A DNA stretch of 64,000 nt from Purshia tridentata (Eukaryota; Streptophyta; Magnoliopsida; Rosales; Rosaceae), in assembly GCA_003254885.1 (NCBI GenBank), contig QANT01007846.1, positions 1 to 64,000 on the forward strand, read 5' to 3'. The translations under genes were made by a program, and so were the position numbers. The notes beneath the pieces were generated by a model. That model was not told the DNA's origin and made no database searches. It worked only from the letters and a program-made list of their open reading frames with translations. Positions within the stretch are counted from its first letter, which is position 1; the number at the start of each line of letters is the position of its first letter. Shown piece after piece: positions 1 through 12,370 of the stretch.

Positions 1-1010
1 AGAGGTACATACAAATATTTTTAAAAATTCTAAATGGTTCATGCAAAAATGCTTAAATTACTTATTGATCAAAACATATGTCACGTGATTCTCAAAAAAT
101 TCCTTAAAAGTACTTTTATAACTCATAAAAACTTATATATATATTTATGTTAAATGCTATTAAAAATTTTTTTTATTAATTTGAAATAGTTTTTGACAAT
201 TTTAAAAGAGTGACAAACGGGCTCCCATGTTTGCTTTTTGAACCGATGTGAGAAATTTTAGAAAGCAAATAGTAGTAAACTTGTGGGCTATAGAAAACAA
301 ACAGTGGGTACTTTAAGAAGTTTCTTTACTTGGGCATAAATTTAAGGCCCAAAATACGAAAGGAGAACAGCCTTAGGCCTAGTAAGTAGTAACCCATGAT
401 GGTCTTCAACTAAAAAGGCTAACAATAGAGTGAATCAAAGCCCAAACCTTTCTGAATCATCAGTCAATGAGTGACTGACGCTTCTATTATTTTTGGTATT
501 AAGTAACAAAAACCCATCACGGCATCACCCATGATTGCAATTCATCCTTAGCATATGGTACTGACAAATATAGTCCTGAGCTCCATCATCTTCCATAGAC
601 TATAACCCAGAGCCGCTTATCATTAAAAAAAAAACAAATTTAGATTAGAATCAGAAATAGATGATGAAAAAGACCATGAGAGTATACTGTAAACAAATTG
701 GTCTCATCCACACGCTATAGTTGTCCACAATTAAAGAAAAGATTTAGGATATCGTGTCATTGACTCATTGCCTCTTTGGTTTGTGAAAATCTGACACTGT
801 GTTGCAGTAGAATCATAAATCACGTGCTAAGTGCTGAGTCATATGAAAGTGACAGCTCGGCTCGACGTAACTTTCCATTTACTGAGGTTCAGTCTGCAAC
901 CTAAAGAGTGATATATAAGTTATAGTCTTATAGAGACGATCCAAATTTATAGCTTAGAGACAGAGACAAATCCATTCATAGTTTATTGTGTTAATTTTGT
1001 ATCAGCCACC
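1..1010 (+). promoter_or_regulatory. Upstream region of P5C dehydrogenase with G-boxes and ACTCAT elements
   Basis: This gene-free stretch precedes the P5CDH start codon. Two CACGTG G-boxes are present (82-87 and 821-826). ACTCAT, the core of the proline/hypoosmolarity-responsive element first defined in ProDH promoters, occurs at 763-768 and as its complement at 467-472. The transcript start is not determined. Use of these sites for osmotic or proline regulation is inferred from motif identity and from the downstream gene only; six-base motifs also occur by chance. Confidence 0.4.
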
Positions 1011-1680
1011 ATGAATAGGATTCTGCTTTGCAGAGAATTCAGAGCCAGAGTGCCCCAAACAGCCATAGGCTGGCTCAGTTCATTTAACCTCTCAAGGTAT
1101 GATACCGTGTTTTTTTTTTGGCATTTATTATTGGATTTTGGTTTGTGAGTTTGAGGATTATATCTGGGTTTGTGTTGCTTTGAGAATTATTGGCAATTTA
1201 GGATATTGGGTTTCTATATTTGTTAACTTTTGCCTTTGTGATGCAAAAAAGTTGCTAGCTTTTGCATTAAATTTATCCTCGTAAACTTCACTGTCATCCG
1301 ATGGTTGAGGTTCACTAAGAAAAGAGGGGAACTTTGATTTTGTAGGCAGATTGGATAATGGCTACTATGTATTCTTGGAAAGAGGTGTTTTTAAGCATCT
1401 TGATTCATTTGGTCTATAATTATGAGAATAGACCAAGTTTCAGTGGTTCGTTTCGTCTTTGTTCGAAGTTTTATTTATTTATTATTTTTTTAAATGGATG
1501 GATGTTCTCTTCCCAAGTGACTCCTGTAAAATTTGACTTTTACTTCAAGGCATGATGCACATGATGCAATTGTTGATTAAGAGCGGAATATCTGTATGTT
1601 ATGATTCATCCATATTAGTTGTTATATTTGAAAAGAAATTACGGTGGTTGTAAAAAAAAAAAAAAAAAAAAAAAAAGAGN

Positions 1681-1723
<43 letters not shown>

Positions 1724-4700
1724 GGGGATTGGTTATAGTCTGCTATTGTTTTTGCCATATAACTGAAGAACTTTTCAAGATGTTTTTGTATGTCTTACTC
1801 ATGATGGGCTCTCTAATGATAATTTTGACAGTCTCATTTTTTTTTTTCCCCTTATCTTGCAGATCTGCTCATTCGTTACCCTTTGCAACCCTTGAAGCAG
1901 AAGAGATATCAGGTTCACAGCCTGCTGAAGTGCATAATTTGGGTATGTTCTGACACTTTAGCTGCATCTGTTATTCGCCAGCAGAAATTGATTCTCATGA
2001 TTGACGCCCTGCACTCAGAACAGTTATTGGTCTTGGGAGTATAACTGGAAACTAAAACCAGGAACGATTATAACCTGATTCGGCAAATGTAATTCCTTGG
2101 AATATTTTTTGTCTTTTACTCATTTCTGTTGTCCTTGAAACTTTTTTAAAGTATGATATATGAACTTCTCATTAAGAATAAAACTGCCTGGAAAAATACA
2201 AATATTTATTGAAATAAAATGTTTGTATTTTTAGTGCAGGGTAAATGGGCGAAATCTGCTGCATGGAACACAATTGTGGATCCTTTAAATGGGGAACCAT
2301 TCATCAAAGTTTCCGAAATTGAAGAAACAGGAATCCAGGTATGTTTGTTCCTTATAGTGTACACATATTCTTTTTGCTTTCTTCATAAACCAGCCATTCC
2401 CTTTGTTGATCGAATATATTTGGTAACTGAGCACACATCTTGGTGTAATACTTGAGGCACTTATTGCAGTGCCTACTGTCCTCATGTCCTACTTTCATTT
2501 TCCTTTGTATGCAAATGCTATTAGCTTAAACTTTCACTTGCTCTATATCACTGTACGTGCACCTTAACTAAATTTTCTGGTCTTCTGGACTGCTGTTGTA
2601 GCCGTTTGTGGAGAGCTTGTCCAAGTGCCCCAAACATGGTCTTCACAATCCCTTCAAAGAACCAGAGAGGTTTGTGCTTATTATCTTTCTATCTCTTTTA
2701 TCCTCATTGATTGTTTGGGCATTCTTTTTGCCTTAGGATACTCACAAAGATATCCCGGTTGAGGATAACAAGATTCATTAACTTTTCCCTTTTGATAAAC
2801 TTGATACTGATAGTCTGTATCAACTTTTATACAAAATTGGCAACTGATAGACCATTTATTGCAGGTATCTTATGTTTGGAGACATATCTGCAAAGGCAGC
2901 TCACATGCTATCCCTGCCAAAGGTAACAAGTTAAGAGCAAAAGGACGATGTTTTTCTTCACTCTTTCCTGTATTTCAACCTTTTGATATGATAGATTTAA
3001 TAGTTTGCAAATAATTTTTATATATTATATGGCTTTCAGGTTTCTGATTTCTTCACAAGATTAATACAAAGGGTTGTTCCAAAGAGTTACCAACAGGCTT
3101 TTGGTGAAGTTTATGTTACTCAGAAATTTCTGGAGAATTTCTCTGGTGATCAGGTTCATTATACTTAAACATCAGTCCACATAACCTTTATGTTTTCAGT
3201 GAAAAAGTGAAAGAAAGACAGGGAAAAAAATGCAGAATGATCTGGGATCCATTAGAGTTGTATGACCTAGGATTAAATGGTCCTGTACTCATTAGTGTGA
3301 ATGCAGTACTGCCCAAATGTCATAACAGTATGTCACAATTATGCCTAGCCTCTCACACAGGTAGGGGTAGAGTAATATTCTGATACCCTAGGTTTAAGCA
3401 CAGTACAAAGCCATTCCGGTAACCAAATGGACATAATTCACATGGAATCCTTCTAGCAAGTTTACTGAAGTTCTTTTAAACTTATTTTAACATCCTCTTT
3501 TCCACATATGTGGCAGGTCCGCTTCCTTGCAAGGTCTTTTGGGGTTCCTGGAAATCATCTTGGACAGCAAAGTCATGGTTTCCGTTGGCCTTATGGTCCT
3601 GTAAGCATTATCTTTGAACCTACTTGAATTTTGTTAGGTTCCAAAATCCATGCTTTGATACAATGTAGGCTATCATTGTACCCGAAAGCTTAAACTCTTA
3701 GGATGTGATCATCTATTATTTTTTCTTCTAGCAATTTTAATAGTAAAGCATACGTGACCTTTCTAGACAATGTTTTGTTGATTAATTAAGCCTGGAGCAG
3801 TAGTATTTCCTAGTAGGTGGTCACTTTCTAATGGTCTAGCAACTCAATTTGGAGATATAGTTTGATTGTAAGCTATGATGTCTTCTTGATGTGGGATCTT
3901 ATTTTATTTTGTAAAAGGAAAGATCATGACATCAAGATGGATACATCCCTTTTCTATGTTAAAAGTCTCTATTTGAGTTTTTGACATATAGGACATTCTT
4001 GTTTGTCAGTCTTTCATGGTACATTTTTTTTTTCCCATAATTGGATATATGAAAGAATCCTTGTGCAGGTTGCAATTATTACTCCCTTTAATTTTCCACT
4101 AGAAATTCCTGTACTTCAGTTGATGGGTGCACTTTATATGGGTAACAAGCCAATTCTCAAAGTGGATAGCAAGGTATGCCTGCATACTTTCTTTTGGTTC
4201 TGTTGGTAGGATAAGTTATGGTTCCTTAAAATTATTTTGTATGTCCGTCATATATATTAGTTTACTGGTCAGTACCTATGTGTGTATATATATATTTGTC
4301 ATGTAGTTCTTTGAGACCTTTTTCTGTGCGGATAATTAATTGTTGGCAAAATATTTCCTTTTGTAGGTTAGCATTGTTATGGATCAAATGATGCGGCTGC
4401 TTCATTACTGTGGATTACCAATAGAGGATGTTGACTTCATAAATTCTGATGGGAAGACAATGAACAAGATATTAATGGAGGTTGTTTCAAAGTGCCATAT
4501 TAAACTATTTGCAACTGCATTATATAACAGAAACTGCTTGTAGCTCTCCTCCACAAAATTGCAATTCGTAGGGGTTATTTTACTACATGTAGATTGAAAT
4601 AACTTGCATGATACTGAAGTATTTTACTTCTATTGCTTCAACAGGCAAATCCACGAATGACCCTCTTCACTGGTAGCTCAAAAGTGGCAGATAAGTTGGC

Positions 4701-6848
4701 TGTTGACCTGAAGGGTCGTATTAAGTTGGAAGATGCAGGATTCGACTGGAAAATCTTAGGGCCTGACGTTCAGGAGGTTTCTTAAACGATTTTATGCTTT
4801 TAGATTATACAACTCTTTCTTTGCAGAGTCGCATCAGTTGTTGATTTATCTGCTTTTGGCTTCTGAATGGCAGGAGGACTATGTTGCGTGGGTCTGTGAT
4901 CAGGATGCATATGCAAGCAGTGGTCAGAAGTGCTCTGCACAATCAATTCTCTTCATGCATGAGGTAAGCTTCATCAGCTTTAAACCTTCTGTATATGTCC
5001 CACTCTGGTGATATTGTAGTTCTCATTAGGATATGTGGATCAATCCAAGTTAGGAATTCTTGGATCTCTGCTTAACTAATGAGAAGTTCAACGTAGGAAT
5101 TTAAAGTGGGATCTCTCCTTAAATTGTAATGAGATTTCTGGAGTTGAAACTCTATAACCAAGCCCATTGGATGGTTAAAATAGGGACCATGCCAGTGCAA
5201 GGTGGGAACGAGACCCTCAATAACTTGTATTCGGTGCTAAAAATTAACCTTCTATATTTCTATCTTACATCCTGTTCTGTTTGTCATGCCATCATTGTAG
5301 GATTTCTTAGCAGGTTATCATTGTTGAGACATTTTGAATTTCACCAAGCTGTCAACATTTCTTTTCATTTTTGTTGATTATTTTTTTATATTCTTATACA
5401 GAACTGGTCCAAGACTTCACTTATATCCAAAATGAAAGATCTGGCTGAGAGAAGGAAGTTGGACGATTTAACAATTGGCCCTGTCCTTACAGTAAGTATG
5501 CTACTTGTCTTGTGCTGTATGTTGTGTACTAATTTAACAACATATCTATTTACACGTTTATGTTGTTGCAGTTCACAACTGAAGCAATGCTAGAACATGC
5601 GAATAAATTGCTTCAGATATCAGGTTCAAAGCTACTCTTTGGGGGTGAACCTTTAGAGAATCATTCCATTCCACCCGTATATGGTGCAATAGAACCTACA
5701 GCCATTTATGTTCCACTTGAAGAAATACTGAAGGAAAATAATTATGAACTTGTAACAAGAGAGATCTTTGGGCCATTTCAGGTAACAAAGAAAAGACAAT
5801 ACCGAAGTTCTTTTTATTTTTCTCATATTTTTGTGAACCACTGAACATCATCTTGCCCAAATCATTTTACTATTTTGTCAAATTTATTTGACTTAGTTTC
5901 CTGATAACTTCATAATTGTGTGGATCGTTCAAATTATCTTTAAAAAGTTGGCTGGTGCTTGAGAGGGACCTAGACAGTAAAAGTTGCCTGGGCTTCTTAT
6001 TTTGTATTAGAATGCTGAATCCAGGACGGAGGGAGGGAGGGAGGGAGAGAGATTTTCATTTTTCATTTTTCTTTATTTGCTTTTTCATAGTGAGAGGCTA
6101 ACCGTTACTGACATTATATATGCTCCTAGATTGTCACCGACTACAAGAGAGATCAACTCCCATTGGTGTTGGAAGCTCTAGAGAGGATGCACGCGCATCT
6201 AACAGCTGCTGTCGTTTCAAATGATCCCCACTTCTTACAGGCAATATTTCACTACTGTCTATATATCTATACAATCACAGATTTATGTTAATTTGAACTA
6301 CATGCTCAACAATATTACAAGTTCACAACCCAGGATTAAGATCTCCATAAAAATTAGCTTAGGTAGCTTTAAAATCGACGTGATACAAACTAATGGACCT
6401 GCTGAGCATTCCATTTGAAACCTACCTGTCCCTTTGTGTGGTTCATGAAATCTTAATAAATTCACTTCTACCTAAAAGGATGGATTCTGGATCAACTTTG
6501 TACAGTTTTGTTTTACTTATTCTGAAAGTCTTATCTGCAGGAAGTTATTGGGAACACAGTGAATGGGACTACTTATGCTGGACTGAGAGCAAGAACAACT
6601 GGAGCTCCACAGAATCACTGGTGAGTACAAACAAATTTCTTAAACTTTTGGGTACTTCATGAGAAGGTTGCCAAGTGGTTAGATATGACAAAATGATGTT
6701 TTGTGACAGGTTTGGACCAGCCGGAGACCCGAGGGGTGCTAGCATTGGGACGCCAGAAGCAATAAAGCTTGTCTGGTCTTGCCATAGAGAAATCATCTAT
6801 GATCTGGGTCCACTGCCAAAGCAATGGGAAATTCCACCATCAACCTGA
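1011..6848 (+). CDS. ALDH12A1: Delta-1-pyrroline-5-carboxylate dehydrogenase, mitochondrial (ALDH12 family)
   Basis: P5CDH oxidises glutamate semialdehyde/P5C to glutamate with NAD+, the second step of proline breakdown in the mitochondrial matrix. Sixteen exons join in frame to 554 codons: 1011-1096, 1863-1942, 2235-2338, 2602-2669, 2865-2922, 3040-3153, 3517-3600, 4069-4173, 4367-4480, 4645-4776, 4874-4963, 5402-5491, 5572-5781, 6130-6240, 6541-6620 and 6710-6848. The protein begins with an Arg-rich, acid-free presequence (MNRILLCREFRARVP), followed by the P5CDH-typical NTIVDPLNGEPF, the nucleotide-binding part (GPVAIITPFNFPLEIP, TLFTGSS) and the catalytic-cysteine motif SGQKCSA in exon 11. 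It ends WEIPPST, as Arabidopsis ALDH12A1 nearly does. Length is normal and no frame break was found. The donor after exon 14 is GC (CAG|GCAATA), so intron 14 is a GC-AG intron. The match to ALDH12A1 (At5g62530) is along the whole length. Confidence 0.96.
1652..1719. repeat. Poly-A tract containing an N
   Basis: A long A run in intron 1 of the P5CDH gene is interrupted by one N at 1680. It looks like a slippage or assembly join rather than a biological feature; the true length is unknown. Confidence 0.8.
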
Positions 6849-7322
6849 ATCATAAAGGACCTGAAGAGAACACAGCCTAAGTTTGAGATGTGAACAAGCA
6901 TGTAGTTGTAGGTCCAATACATCATTGTTGCAGCGCACCGTAGCTATAATTAACCGTGTGGCCGTTTTCTCAAGCTCTGGAATAAATTGAAAGGGCCATT
7001 TAGTAGAGCAATGCTATGCCTATGTGGGCATTAGAACTTCATAGAAATCGGCATATTTTATCAGGTTGTCTTTTAATTATAAATCCAAATATTATATTTT
7101 GAGAAAGCGTATGACAACAATTTTGCAATGGAAGAATTTCTCAAATAACCACTGCACTAGAGGCTTTTAGATGTTAATGAGATAAGATAGAATCAAGTCC
7201 CAAGAACAAAGAAAACCATGTAGCAACAATGATGAACGAACAAATTCTTCATTTTAAATCTTTGTATCTAAATAGATTAAAAAATGATTGATTGTACGTG
7301 ACAGTTGCATGTAATATATGTT

Positions 7323-7360
<38 letters not shown>

Positions 7361-8099
7361 CTACAAATAATGCGTGCATGTTATGAAAGAGAACTACGAA
7401 CAAATTCTTCATTTTAAATCTTTATATCTAAATAGATTAAAAATGATTGATTATACTTGACAGTCACATGTAATATATGTTTCATAATATATATATAATC
7501 TACAAATGATGCGTGCATGTTATAAAAGAGAACCGTCACATACAAAAATTCTTCCAAATCGACTTGAGAAAAAAATGAAGAATTTTTCATTTAAGAAACT
7601 GATTAATCAAATCCTCCTCCAACTACACACGTCACACACCAGACAGAAGAGTATAAGACTATACCCTTTTTTGGTATGACCATACCTTGAAAATAAAAAA
7701 TTAAAATGGGCCAGACGGCCCAACCATACGTAGTCCAGATCCAGCTGATTTTTAGACCAATTAGAGTACCATTGGGCTACTGATATTATGGTATGCAAGG
7801 CCCATATTAGTGAAAAACCCCTCTTCTTTATTCTGATGTGCCAACTAAAACCCTTCCCCAACCTGTGTTTTTCTTTGCTCAACAAGAACTCAGCCGTAGC
7901 TTACCATCTCTGTTCTTGCTGCCGCCGCACTTAACCCCAAAGCTCCACGCTTCTCCAGGTTCGCATACTCTATCTGTAACCAATTCCTCTTTTATCGCTT
8001 GCCAATCTTTTTTTTTTTCTTTTTAATTTCTAAATTTTTAAGCATAGCCTCATATATATTATTTTCCTTTTCCATTTTTCGTTTTTTCAGATTTCAGTC
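6849..8099. other. Spacer between P5CDH and the next gene, with a tandem duplication and a leader intron
   Basis: This stretch holds the 3' UTR of P5CDH, a tandem duplication (7238-7533) and the leader of the next gene. A probable 5'-UTR intron runs from 7959 (CCAG|GTTCGC) to 8090 (TTTTTTCAG), ending ten bases before the ATG at 8100. No other gene is visible. Confidence 0.6.
7238..7533. repeat. Two-copy tandem duplication, about 136-160 bp per unit
   Basis: Copy 1 (7238-7397) and copy 2 (7398-7533) both start GAACAAATTCTTCATTTTAA and end near ATGCGTGCATGTTAT(G/A)AAAGAGAAC. They differ by a few substitutions and by the length of an internal (TA)n tract, long in copy 1 (7327-7357) and short in copy 2. 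There is no coding potential. Confidence 0.9.
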
Positions 8100-9278
8100 A
8101 TGTCGTTGCTCGAAGTCATTGCCAAGGCCTCTGCCACATCCCAACCTCTCAATTCCCCATCAGACTATCCCATTGTTCTTGACCCAGATTCTATTTTTGG
8201 CCAGTTGAAACCCAAACTTGATAACCCAAATCCCTTGTCAGTTGCAATCCCCATTAGCGGATGGCAAATATCACAAACCGACTCCGAGCTCATTGACTTG
8301 GGCAAGAAATTCTTCACCAAGCTTAAGAAAAATCTCAAAAACCCAAATAAGTTCAATAAAGTTGAGTTCTTGGAAATCGTGAATCCATTTCTTGAGAACA
8401 TCAGGAAAAAAGTTGGAATTTCGATTGGGGTTGATTCATCCAATGATGGGTATACCCGGGTTTTGATTGAGAAAGTTGGGTCGTACATGGGCAAGGATGT
8501 TGCTGGTTTGGTTTTGGATGCTTGTGTTGTGTTGGAGATTTGGGAACTGGTAGGGACTCTGATTGCAAATGGGCTTTTGTCAAATTCTTGTTATCAGAGT
8601 TTGGTTCCAAAAATTGTGGCAAAGAGGAGGTCAGACTTGCTTTGTCTTTGTGTTAAACATGCTTCTGATCTTGGGTCATCAGAGTTGGTCCTGATCTTGA
8701 AGTACTTTCTTGATCCACCTAAAGACGGTTATGCTGGTATTGTGGATGTGAGGAAGGAATGGGAGAGCCAAGCTTTGTCAGCCACTGAGAAGGCCAGTGA
8801 TAAGAGTCTCTCCGGAAAGAAACTAAGCATAGCAAAGGAGGCTGCAGTTTTGCTTATGGTAGCATATGATGGGTTCTCTTCTGCGGAACTTTGTCTGCAT
8901 TATTTGTTGGTGTCGAAGAATCTTGATGAGGTGATATTATCTTCTGCAATTAGTAAGTTGAACGGGAAAGAGATGATGAGTTTGCTTCGGTATTTGGGGA
9001 AGTGGCTGAAGAAGTATGAGAAGTTTCCTCAGGCAGGTCCATGTCACAAGGCATCAACGACATTGGGTTTGAAGGCTTGTGATTGGGTTCCTAAACTTGA
9101 AGATGTTGTGAAATGTATTGGGGTGGTGCTGGATGAGAATTACTCTGCATTGGTTTTCCATCAAGAGTTTCATGAAGAGCTGAGATCTATAAACCAAGTG
9201 GTTGGTTCCTTGACCTTGGAAGCAAGGCTGTGCTGTTCTGTGGCCAATGTAGCTGATAACTTGAAAGCTGAAGTTTAA
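8100..9278 (+). CDS. Conserved-looking plant protein of unknown function, intronless CDS
   Basis: A 392-codon single-exon frame begins with ATG just after a probable leader intron acceptor at 8090. I do not recognise the family. The product has no signal peptide and no clear membrane segment. From about residue 130 onward it looks like a run of amphipathic helices (Leu-rich pairs such as LVLDACVVLEIWELVGTLI and AAVLLMVAYDGFSSAELCLHYLL), as in helical-repeat or adaptor proteins. Lys-rich stretches lie near residues 68-90 (KKFFTKLKKNLKNPNKFNK) and 300-310. Codon use and an undisturbed length support a real gene. A role in the nucleus or nucleolus would be a guess from composition only. Confidence 0.75.
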   Translation: MSLLEVIAKASATSQPLNSPSDYPIVLDPDSIFGQLKPKLDNPNPLSVAIPISGWQISQTDSELIDLGKKFFTKLKKNLKNPNKFNKVEFLEIVNPFLENIRKKVGISIGVDSSNDGYTRVLIEKVGSYMGKDVAGLVLDACVVLEIWELVGTLIANGLLSNSCYQSLVPKIVAKRRSDLLCLCVKHASDLGSSELVLILKYFLDPPKDGYAGIVDVRKEWESQALSATEKASDKSLSGKKLSIAKEAAVLLMVAYDGFSSAELCLHYLLVSKNLDEVILSSAISKLNGKEMMSLLRYLGKWLKKYEKFPQAGPCHKASTTLGLKACDWVPKLEDVVKCIGVVLDENYSALVFHQEFHEELRSINQVVGSLTLEARLCCSVANVADNLKAEV

Positions 9279-10078
9279 GGGGAGTGTGCAGGACTAGCTT
9301 CTATAGTAGTGTTTCATCAGTTTTCTTTTTGAATAGCTTCTGTGAAATTTTGCTCGTTGATACTGTAGTGTACCCCTGAATTTTTTTTTAAAGAATCAAT
9401 TGCAGTAACTATAAAACTCAAATATTTATGATTATTTTGTTTGTGTGCATTTTGAGATGGGTGATCCTTTATCCCTTTTAGAATTTCAAGAAAGAAAAAT
9501 GCTCAATAAACCCGTCACCTTTCTTTTTAGTTTTTGATGACTCATCATTGAAAATTTGAAATCGTGTACAATTTGAGTAGAGTTTAATAGCACCACGTTA
9601 ATTTAATTTTCATAAATTGAAGGTGATTATACATTTGTTATATAAAGAAAATATTAAAGTGATTAAAGAAATGTTGATAAAAACACCCTAACTTGTACCA
9701 CAAGTCAATGGCGGACAGGGATTTCATCTCCATATATAGAGCGGCAGGGCCAATCCTAGATTCGATTGGAGAAAGATAACATTAACTCTCAATTACGTTC
9801 CCCATGTCTCAAGGAGATCGAGGTAATTTAAAGTATTTATTTTGTACTGATAGGAGTACTACTTCATGAAACATATCACAATTTGTTATTTTCTCAAATT
9901 AAATTGAATTGCCCCAATTTCTTTATTTTGCAATCTGGTATATAAAAGTAGATTTCTTTTTTTCTTGTTTGGTGGGCATTAGAGATACACCCAATGGCCA
10001 ATGCCCTGTTAATCTTACAACATTGTAACTGAATTGGGTTGGATGTAATGAAAAGACAAAGGCAAGCTTGGGTTGCCA
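9279..10078. other. Convergent spacer between the 8.1 kb gene and TRZ1
   Basis: Two genes end towards each other here. The AT-rich stretch should hold both 3' UTRs. I see no further gene or recognisable repeat. Confidence 0.6.
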
Positions 10079-12370
10079 TCAAAAACCTTCCGTAAGTGCA
10101 AAAACTCGGCCTGCTAAAGGAGGAGGCAATGCTGATACAGCTTGTTGAATTTCCTGGTAAAACTCAAGTATGAACATCAACAGTTCAATGATTACAAAGA
10201 TACAAAACAGCAATGGAACTGACTACCATACCTTTACTCTGTGTCGAGCTGAAAAGTGAATAAGAAGAATTGCTTTGTTTTCAAATCTCTCTGCGTGACT
10301 AATTATCTGAGAGAAAAAAAAAACCATCCACATATGACAGGATCAAAATAGGGAGGGGAGCCTCGATGGATAGATCATATACCACAGAGAAAGATGAATG
10401 CAAGCAGTAAAGAATCTAAAGACTTTGAAGACTGAACCTCAGATAGATGAATGTGTCCATAATCTCTTGCATGCTCCACTGTAACTGAGTCATCTATGAA
10501 GGTGCTCTGCATGAAAGACAGGAAACAATCATAATACACTTGACCATTTGCAATACCCTCACCCTTGCTAGAATCTACCACCAATGCTCAATAACTTTAA
10601 ACAAGTAATGCACCTCGACAACAAGAATCTTTGCCCTCAGCACATCAATATTACTACTGTCAACTATGAAGTCAGACGTGGTATCTCCAGTAAAAGCAAC
10701 TTGAGGTTCTGTCACAGTGTATGTAATCTGCAAAAGCAACTCCAAAGATTAGAACCAAATAAATCCAACCCCTTAATCGCATTTTTCAGGGCACAATCTT
10801 ATTGGTGCTATTGTTTCCTGCATCCAGCTCCTCAGTAATTATCTCAAATGAAATGAAATTGCTCAAACAAAGAAATGAAATCTACTAATCATGGAAAAAA
10901 TATGCAGTCAAGTAGCTTAAGCAGATGCCAAAAAATTGCTATATAAGATTTTCAAGACGCACCTCCACACCTGATGATTTCAAGGTTTTAATTTCATTAC
11001 CAGGAAGGCCGAGGTACTCCTGCTTAAGTTTCTGTTTTTCAGAGTATACTACATAACCCTGTCAAATATCAAAATAGCATGTTAGGACTTCAATAAATCT
11101 CAAAATAAGTTATTGATCAGAGTCTTGACAAAATTCCAAAAGAGAAAGTACTACAATTCTACGAATAATTAGGATACCTGACTTGGTATTACATGATAAG
11201 TCCTAAAGGCTTTTACTTTGATATCCTTTCTTATACATAATTCTTCTCCTGCAAGCATAAATTGCATAAGATAAAACAGGAAATCCATTTTGCGAGAAGA
11301 AGGCACAATAAACAAACAGAGATTACCAACATCCAATCCAACTAGATTGTGCTTCAGCTCTGATTGGTCCATTTTTCTGTGCACCTCAAAGAGTTGTTCC
11401 ACAACTTCTTTTATACAAGTTGGTACGATGATCGTTGGGGGCTTCATACCGTATAATCCACGAGTTGCAACATACATGGGCAGTCCTCCCTGTCATAAGA
11501 TATGAATTATGAGTAGAAGTGCAGCAACATTGACAATGGTCAGATATTGATCAACAAAAAAAGTCCACAAAGTCCATCCACAAACACAGTACACCATCTC
11601 CATCAGAAACCTTAGGCTTCACTAGCGAGTCTTTTAGATACGCGTTAGTTCTTTAATTATTTATACGTACATCCAATGATTACAAGATTTCATCTTTTCA
11701 CAACCCACTATTTAGATAGTTAAAAATTTGCAAATTCCATTTAACTCCTCAAAGTATCATGTGTTTGTGTAGAAAGAAGTTTAAAATAACCATGAACAAT
11801 CACTGAGTGTGTGTTTACTTTGCAGGCCCTAGAAATACCATTGTTTGACTTACAATATATATTTCTACCAAATTGAAAAGAATACCCAAGTCAGCAAAGA
11901 AGCCCAAATTACATTAGCAATCATGTCAAAGTTTATCATTCAACATCAGAAGTACATAGAAAAGGATAAATCAACACCAGCTGGAAAACCAAAATCATCA
12001 GAGAATTTATCATTCATCAAAGATTAAAGTTAACAAAAATAAAAACCAAAAACGAAATCCCATCAATATAAACATGTATTTAGCAAAACACAAAATAGCA
12101 AAAAAAGAAGAGGGGAGATTATAAGGGTGTGCCTACAATGTGATCCATGTGGGAATGGGAGATGAAGAGGAAGTCCTGGGAGATAGCACGCTGTGGGCAA
12201 CGACCAATATCAAAGCACAAGTTCAGAGTTGGGAAGATTATACAGGTCTCGTGGCCTCCAATGGACAACCCCTCAACGGGGTACCCTTCAATGGTCAATT
12301 CCATGGCTTTCGTTGAAGCTGGGTCGTCTGAGTCTGCTTTGGGTTTGTCTTTGCTTCTACTTCCAGCCAT
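10079..12370 (-). CDS. TRZ1: Short-form tRNase Z (nuclear/cytosolic ribonuclease Z)
   Basis: tRNase Z removes the 3' trailer of precursor tRNAs. Eight exons on the minus strand (12370-12137, 11489-11327, 11248-11178, 11058-10963, 10727-10614, 10506-10438, 10306-10232, 10153-10079) join to 298 codons, close to the 280 of Arabidopsis TRZ1. The metallo-beta-lactamase metal motif HSHMDH lies at residues 72-77 and continues across the first splice as HIGGLPM. Further motifs are AFTGDTTSDF (conserved Asp), a PxKxR-like basic loop region, and HARDYGHIHLSE and IHFSARH (metal histidines). The first 22 residues (SRSKDKPKADSDD) are a hydrophilic extension, so a start at the internal Met (MELTIEGYPVEG) is possible. 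No organelle presequence is seen, in agreement with the short form. The leader is duplicated upstream (12361-12597). Confidence 0.94.
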
